From Symsagittifera roscoffensis (taxonomy: Eukaryota > Xenacoelomorpha > Acoela > Convolutidae): a stretch of DNA of 64,000 bases. The notes under the pieces are model-generated. The model ran no database searches. It was not told the origin of the DNA and saw only the letters and a program-made list of their open reading frames with translations. Position numbers and translations under genes: made by a program. This document shows, one piece after another, positions 57,801 to 64,000 of this stretch. Each line of letters starts with the position of its first letter. Position 1 is the first letter of the stretch. The DNA lies in NCBI RefSeq assembly GCF_963678635.1, contig NC_087068.1, positions 25,980,318-26,044,317 of the forward strand. The letters are read 5' to 3'.

Positions 57801-59889
57801 CAGGGCGTCAGGACGGAACAGGGGCTCCATCCCGATACGGAAGCGCAGTTCGCCATTGTGAAAGAAGTGGAAGAATCTGCTGCCTCTTCTTGATTGCCCG
57901 CTCCGGTTGCAAATAATTATCGGTCTATTCGGAGAAACGTCGTAAACTTCTTACAATCAGACTCGTCGCCAAAAAAGCAGTCTCCGAAATGAATGTTTTA
58001 CAAAGATCAGTTTCGTGGCAGCAACCGTAAACTTCCTGCCTAAAACTCTGTACAAACTTGACTGTATCTTAAGCTTTGAGTTTTCAAATAATAAACTTTG
58101 TTTTGAGTACGTTATTTACGGATATGTGATGCCACGCATATACAATATACTTTGTTTATACGTTGCATCCATTGTTGCAGTTTCTGCAGTGGCGCCAAGG
58201 TCGCCCACCAGTGGTGCTAAGTTATTTCACACGCTGGAAAACCTAATTTCATCTGTCTGCATATCGATATATGAATCAGACCTATTCTTTTGTTATGTCA
58301 GTTCAACAAATTTAACTCTATTTTTTCTTCAGACCAAAACATTTCATATATATAAATTCAATTCTACTTCTTGGTTGTTCTTCTTTTTGACTACTTTTGT
58401 TTTGTTTTGGAGACGTTTTAATTGAGTTTGTATTTCACGAAAAAATTTTGATATTAGTTTGAAATCTATTTGAAAGTGGTAAATATTATGTTCATTGTTT
58501 TATGTAGAAGGTTATTTTATATATAGGGAGCCAACCATGAAATTGTTATTAGTTTGAAGCGTTTCTGTTCACGGTAAAAAACTTGGCAAAACTAATCAAA
58601 GTAAATCAAATTGAACCGTATTCAAAAATAATTTGTCGTTATAATTGTTCAATGAAATATCTGTGATAAAGGTTTGTCATAGTTGATGAAAGCTGATCTA
58701 CGAACTTCTCGAGGGGGTAGGGCATTGGTTTTTCATTTCTTTTTGAAATTTTTCTCTATCCTTTTTTTCTAGGTCGACCAAATTGCTGATTTTCTAAGCT
58801 CTCCAATATCACATAGGACACCGACTTCTTTCCAGTTTCCCTCCCCCTCGTAAAATTTGAAAATAAAGCTGTTCAAAAATTGTTCACACCGCATTTTGCC
58901 TGTGAGAAATACTGTGAAATTTTTTTCACCTGTTCACGCTGACACGTGTTAATGCAGTTCATAACATGAAAAGTCATTCTAAATAAGTTCTCATATATTA
59001 AATTTCCGAAAAAGTCAAAGGGGGGAAACTGGAAAAGGGACAAGACACCCTATTTTGACCAAACTTTTTGCGCCGCCCGCAAATTTTTCAAAAAATAGGA
59101 CAAAAAAGGCGTTTTCATATACTTTTTGGAAAATTATACATATTTTGGGAATACTAATTTTGAACCCCCTTCAAAATTAGTATATATTGGCGTCGAAGGC
59201 AAATCGTCAGTCAGTCAGTCAGCCAAAAATTGATGTCACAAAATAGTGCAAAGGGTGGACCCTTTGGGTCCGCAGGGGTCGAATCCCTGAAGGGGGCGTC
59301 CGCAATACCCCCCCCCCCCTAATTCCACTACTGCCCTTTAGTATTTATTTATCGCCAGCTTGTTTTCGTAAGTTAAATTTTTGTTTTCATCAATTTATAT
59401 CATTGCACTGTGCAATTTTTCCGATTTTTGGATGTGCTTTAGTTTTAAATTTACTCATTTTATTCGATTTTTTTTGTAGTCTTTTCTACTTTACTTTGAG
59501 CTCCTAAAAATATTGGACTGAAGAAGTTTTCACATTATGTATAAAGAATCCCAATTTTTTTGAAAACCGAAACGAAAGAAAAATTGATTAAAATCCCTCT
59601 TGAGATTGGTATGGTTAGTATCAAGCTCTAGGAGTTCTGTCAATCAAGATGGTGTTTTGTCGTGTTTTGTTTCTGTGGCGGAAACTTTCCGGAAGTCAAT
59701 CGAGCGAAAAAATCCTTCGGCAGGTTTTTTTCTTGACAGGCTTTTTATGAACTTGTGGATGTTTGGTGATGTCTGAACCCTAAAAATGACTACAAATCGT
59801 CGCTTGTGAACATTTTTTACTGGCGGCGAGTTGTTGCCTCGCCTTAATAGATGGTAGTTGTGTTGAATAGTATAAAAAAATTGTTTCAG
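57801..59889. other. Intron sequence, no gene supported
   Basis: AT-rich with short low-complexity tracts. A 136-codon frame at 58,015-58,425 has no recognised feature. (TCAG)n lies at 59,206-59,222 and a C-run near 59,310. The end is TATAAAAAAATTGTTTCAG at 59,871-59,889, a good 3' splice site. Confidence 0.6.
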
Positions 59890-60092
59890 GGGCCGTGGTG
59901 ATCTGGTTTGCTCAAGAATTGATCACATTCGGTCTGCGCATGATTTCTGGATGGATCTCCACGTTTTACACATCAGATGGAAGAGACTTTTTTGATCGAT
60001 ATATTGGACCCTCGAAAAGTCTGCAGCTCTTCAATTGGATTTTCAACACCGATTATCAAATTCCCAGACGAGTTCGACCTGCAAATGACTAA
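59890..60092 (+). CDS. Host gene terminal exon
   Basis: It follows the acceptor TTGTTTCAG (59,881-59,889). The first two bases GG complete the codon begun by G at 46,003 (giving Gly), then 66 codons run to TAA at 60,090-60,092. The start AVVIWFAQELITFGLRM continues the hydrophobic segment of the 46.0-kb exon, and the rest is polar (YTSDGRDFFDRYIG, QIPRRVRPAND). The two exons together suggest one or two membrane-spanning or membrane-lying helices. No close AATAAA signal is seen. The product is unknown. Confidence 0.68.
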
Positions 60093-60234
60093 ACCGGAAA
60101 AATTCTTGTAAACAGAAAGATCAAATGATAGAAAGATATAAATCAGCCAAACAAGTTAAAAAATCGAAAAAAAAATGAAACCTGGAAAATGATTGTGTTC
60201 ATACTTTCTGCCATTCGAACATCAAGATAAACAA

Positions 60235-60775
60235 GACTGCTCGTATCGGGGCGAAGCCCTGAATGTTCCGACTGCCTTTTAAGTTTTATGGAGCAGCAGT
60301 AATAACATAAAAAAATTAAATGAAATAGAATAAAGTGAAATTTTTTTTTCTAAAATTTGAAAATTTTTATGAAAATCATCCCCCCACACGCCATATAAAA
60401 TACAAAAAGAGATTTCGTTCCTTGTAACAAATCAATTATGGCAAATAAGCTTCGTTCAACCAATTTGGAACGATTTATAAGACGGATTAAATCTCCGCTT
60501 ACGCGTTAATAGCGCGAATTATATCGCGCGTTAATTGTCCCAAATTGGTCAAAATGGCCAAAATGGCAATCTTTAAACCCTCAAAACTTTACGAAAAATG
60601 ATCACAGGTGAAATATCTTTTCAAATTTGAGCTCAGGACAACAATACCTTTTAAATGATAAAAAAAAAATCCGTCAAAAATGGCTAGTTAAAAAGTCGAA
60701 ATTTGTCTGAAGAAAAACAAACCACCCCGAGCACAAATATTCCGTTACTTTCGTATCGAAAGTCGGAACAAAAAC
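60235..60775 (+). repeat. R repeat, near-complete copy
   Basis: It begins GACTGCTCGTATC, has the hairpin CGGGGCGAAGCCCTG, TGTTCCGACTGCC, the TTACGCGTTAATAGCGCGAA block and ends GAAAGTCGGAACAAAAA. TGTTCCGACT and AGTCGGAACA are 10-base inverted ends about 500 bases apart. No coding. Confidence 0.8.
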
Positions 60776-60813
60776 GACTTATTTTACTGAATGTTTCAGT
60801 GCTGATTTAAATT

Positions 60814-60951
60814 ACGGGGAGGAGGGGGTAAACAGGGGGGAGGGGTAAACATGGGTGGCGGAGTAAACAGGGGGGGGGGTAAACAGGGAGGGGTTAAACA
60901 GTGAACAAGGGAGGGGGTAAACAGGGGTTGGGGGGTTAAACAGGGAAGAAT
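60814..60951 (+). repeat. G-rich minisatellite 1
   Basis: Seven or so units of the type GGGGGTAAACAGG, with several runs of four or more G on the same strand. Confidence 0.85.
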
Positions 60952-61049
60952 TATAAAAATTGAAAACTGAAATGTTACACTTTATTAAACCTAATACGTA
61001 GCATTTGCACTAAACAGGAATATCGACGAATTTGAAAAAAAGTTGTATA

Positions 61050-61320
61050 TTTCATGAAATATCTTTTCAAATTTGAGCTCAGGACAACAATACCTTTCGA
61101 ATGACATGAAAAAATTCCGTCAAAAATGGGTAGTTAAAAAGTCGAAATTTGTCTGAAGAAAAAAAATCCTACCCGAGCACAAATATTTCGTTACTTTCGG
61201 ATCGAAAGTCGGAACAAAAAGGGCGTGCAGTAAAGAAAGATATCATCTACAAAAGTTTGGATTAAGCGTTTCAGAATGTTAGTTTCAAATTGATGGGCTA
61301 CATGTAATAAGGTTTACTCT
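61050..61320 (+). repeat. R repeat, 3' part with downstream tail
   Basis: It contains AAATTTGAGCTCAGGACAAC through GAAAGTCGGAACAAAAAGG, then GTGCAGTAAAGAAAGATATC and GATGGGCTACATGTAATAAG. The tail also follows the copy at 62,396, so the unit may be longer than its inverted ends suggest. Confidence 0.7.
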
Positions 61321-61340
61321 TAGGGACCAATTTTTTCTTT

Positions 61341-61490
61341 GGGGGGATGGGGTAAACAGGGAGGTTAACGGGGTGGGGGGTGTATACAGGGAAGAAAATG
61401 TGGGGGACTAAACAGGGGGGAGGGGCTAAACATGGGGGGCGAAGTAAACAGGAGGGCGGTCTAAACATGGGTTAAACAGGGAAAACTGAA
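61341..61490 (+). repeat. G-rich minisatellite 2
   Basis: Units as in minisatellite 1 but more irregular (GGGGGACTAAACAGGGGGG, GGGGCTAAACATGGGG). The 90 bases after each array (CTGAAATGTTACA.. to ..GTTGTATATTTCATGA) are homologous, so array and flank were duplicated together. Confidence 0.85.
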
Positions 61491-61589
61491 ATGTTACATT
61501 TTATGAAACCTAATACGTAGCATCTGCACTAAACAGGAAATTCGAAACTTTGAAAAAAGTTGTATATTTCATGACTAGCCTCTCAAAAA

Positions 61590-61790
61590 ACTCCATTATA
61601 ATTGAAATCGATTATAAGGGATTACACTGGCATAAAAAAAGAATTTAATCCAATTTTAATGGATTATAATTGATTTTAATGGATTGTATTGATAAAAAAA
61701 ATAATGGATTATAATCAATTTTTGATGGATACAAATCGATTATTTTTGTAATTTTATAGATACTGGCTGTAAAATGACAATTTATTCGAT
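61590..61790. repeat. AT-rich ATGGATTATAAT repeats
   Basis: Irregular recurrences of TAATGGATTATAATTGATTT and ATCGATTA in both orientations. No coding. Confidence 0.55.
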
Positions 61791-62100
61791 TATTATCCAT
61801 GGAACTCCAGTGTGGGTACCCTCTCGTAACACTTGTTGGGCTGAATAGGATGCTCATTTTGAAACTAGTTTGTCAGCAATTGATCGGTAGTTCTGGTGCA
61901 ATTTTTCACTGAATAAAAAACAAAAATTATCGGGTTTGAGGCATAACTTTGGTCACGAGCTTAGCAAAAAAAACTGGGTTTGCAATTTATTTTGCCCCTT
62001 AAGTAGGACTAGGTCAAAAAATACTGGGTCAAATTATGACAAATTACATCAAAATGAGCCTCTTAAGTAGAAAAATAAAATAAAAATTATAAATAAATAT

Positions 62101-63015
62101 GACTGCTCGTATCAGGGCGATGAATGTTCCGTATCAAGTCCTGAATGTTCCGACTGCCTAATAAAGTTTTTGGAACAGTAATAACCTAAAGAAATTAAAT
62201 GTAATAAAATAAAAGAAAGTTTTTTGTTTCTAAAATTTGAATTTTTTAAATGAAAATCATCCACCCACACGCCATATATAGCAAAAAAAGATAGATTTCC
62301 CTCCTAGTACCAAATCAATTATGGCAAATTAGCTTCGTTAAACCAATTTGGAACGATTTCTAAGACGGATTAATTCCCCGCTTACGCGTTAACTGAGACT
62401 GCTCGTATCAGGAAGTATGAATGTTCCGACTGCTTTTTCAGGTATATGGAGCAGTAATATCATGAAAAATTGAAATCTAGTAGTAAAATAAAAAAAAAGT
62501 AAAATTAAAAAAAAAACTGATGTTTTTTGTAAAAACATCCATGCACACTTCAATTTTAGTACAAGTTGATAGATTTTGCTCCTAGTAACAAATCAATTAT
62601 GGCAAACAAGTTTCCTTCAACCAACTTGGAACGATTTCTAAGACGGTGTAACTCCCCGCTTACGCGTTAATATATCGCGCGTTAGTTGTCCGAAATTGGC
62701 CAAAATGACAATCTTTAAACCCCCATAACTTAACAAAAAATAATCACAGGTGAAATATCTTTTCAAATTTAAGCTCAGGACAACAATACCTTTCGAACGA
62801 TATAAAAAAATTCTGTCAAAAATGGCTAGTTAAAAAGTCAAATTTTGTCTGAAGAAAAAAAACCCACCCCGAGCACAAATATTCCGTTACTTTCGTATTG
62901 AAAATCGGAACAAAAAGGGTGTGCAGTAAAGAAAGATATCACCTACAAGAGTTTAGATTAAGCGTTTCAAAAGATTTGTTTAAAATTGATGGGCTACATG
63001 TAATAAGGTTTACTC
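62101..63015 (+). repeat. Two R repeats, first 5' part only, second near-complete
   Basis: 62,101-62,395 has the 5' hairpin region in a rearranged, partly doubled form and breaks off at TTACGCGTTAACTGAGACTG. 62,396-62,900 is a full copy whose hairpin is reduced (CAGGAAGTATGAATG), followed by the GTGCAGTAAAGAAAGATATC tail to 63,015. Confidence 0.75.
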
Positions 63016-63321
63016 AGTCGAAATTATTCATATCGGTTCAAATAACAGTTTCATTGGTTTTATACCCAAAAAGTATAGAGGTGTAATTTTTTTTATCCGG
63101 TCTGTTTTTTGTTAAGTTCTAGGGGTTAAAAAGTTGCCAATTTAGCAGTTTGTGAGGATTAATTCAAAGTAGCTGAGACCATTTACAGGGCAGACTGACC
63201 ATTCAGGGCCTTGCATGCTATGGAGCCGCTTTTAAAAATACTAATTTGATCTAGAAAACTATAGAATGAGTGTTATCAAAAAAAATTTAGACCTGCAGGA
63301 GGAAGAAATTTAAAAAAAGTG

Positions 63322-63838
63322 AGACTGCTTGTATCAGGGCGAAGACCTGAATGCTCCGACTGCCTTTTAAGGTTTATGGAGCAGTAATAACATTAAAAAA
63401 TTAAATGTAATAAAAAAAAGTTTTTTTTCTAAAATGCAAAATTTATTTTTTCTAAATGAAAATCATCTCCCTACACGCCATATAAAGAACAAAAGGATAG
63501 ATTTCGCTGCTTGTAACAAATCAATTATTGCAAATAAGCTTCTTTCAACCAATTTGAAACGATTTTTAAGACGGATTAACTCTCCGCTTACGCTTTAATA
63601 GCGCGAAATATATCGCGCATTAATTGTCCCAAATTGGCCAAAGTGGCAATCTGTAAACCCCCATTATTTTACGAAAAATGATCACAGGTGAAATATTTTT
63701 TTCAAATTTGAGCTCAGGACACTATTTCTTTCGAATGGTATGAAAAAAATTCCGTCAAAAATGGCTAGTTAAAAAGTCGAAATTTGTCTGAAGAAAAAAA
63801 ACCCACCCCGAGCACAAGTATTCCGTTACTTTCTTACG
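63322..63838 (+). repeat. R repeat, 3' end lost
   Basis: Starts GACTGCTTGTATCAGGGCG and follows the family to CGTTACTTTC, where the sequence changes. 63,839-64,000 shows nothing recognisable. Confidence 0.75.
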
Positions 63839-64000
63839 ATATAATTGTGTTCTTGGTTCGGTACAATTGAACAGCATTATGCGCCGATAAAATGTTTTCA
63901 TGATCGTTTTAGATAACCCTTTGCTACTATCAAGTCCGCATAAACTTCAATTTGTTCATAACGACTCCAATAGAAAGCAAGCAATTGTAGCTATTATTGT

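Noticed and set aside
58190-58215. CTGCAGTGGCGCCAAGG as an LTR end plus primer-binding site
   Set aside because: No LTR partner and no gag follows on the + strand; a TGGCGC match alone is weak.
58015-58425. 136-codon frame with hydrophobic stretches
   Set aside because: Starts with GTG, low-complexity Phe/Leu content typical of AT-rich intron, no homology pattern or splice context that I can defend.
59206-59223. (TCAG)n microsatellite as a regulatory or CRISPR-like repeat
   Set aside because: Only four or five 4-base units; ordinary slippage.

Overview
The window is a repeat-dense, AT-rich stretch of an animal-type nuclear genome. Spliceosomal exons can be seen, together with Ty3/gypsy-like LTR retrotransposons, mariner-like DNA transposon remnants and a 200-base assembly gap. 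Nothing in the sequence fixes the species; an invertebrate is likely. There are no RNA genes, CRISPR arrays or operons that I can support.

Layout. (1) 1-17,081: an exon-like ORF (X1), then retroelement A1 on the + strand, nested in a mariner-like remnant (M1), then a broken minus-strand retroelement C1. C1 is a chimera of a recent copy (C1a) and an older one (C1b), fused near 11,310. (2) 17,082-36,747: a second copy of the same layout: exon X2, mariner 5' end, element A2, mariner 3' part, and element C2 on the minus strand. The gag region of C2 is tandemly duplicated with a period of about 3,759 bases. (3) 36,748-45,080: a third mariner remnant joined to C3, the longest C copy, with its leader and an LTR-like flank. 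(4) 45,081-60,092: a host gene with one exon near 45.6-46.0 kb and a terminal exon at 59,890-60,092. The 13.9-kb intron between them holds a 2.4-2.8 kb tandem duplication, a hairpin-bearing repeat family (R), the gap, a C protease fragment and a GC-richer gypsy-like element D. (5) 60,093-64,000: more R repeats and G-rich minisatellites.

History as read from the sequence. A1 and A2 are not two insertions. Their 5' LTRs share substitutions with each other and their 3' LTRs share others, and both sit in the same mariner remnant beside the same exon. One insertion was therefore copied by a segmental duplication of about 17.1 kb. The chimeric junction inside C1 near 11,310 is the best candidate for the duplication breakpoint, made between two misaligned C elements. 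No retroelement here is intact: A1 and A2 carry different lesions in gag and pol and also share older ones, and the C copies share nonsense and deletion changes.

Most unusual points: A has a gag start codon formed across the 5' LTR/primer-binding-site boundary; A carries about 2 kb of unrecognised coding sequence after integrase; C has a basic ORF upstream of gag; the X exon copies differ by about 13 replacement changes and no silent ones; and the host gene has a phase-perfect splice across a 13.9-kb transposon-filled intron.
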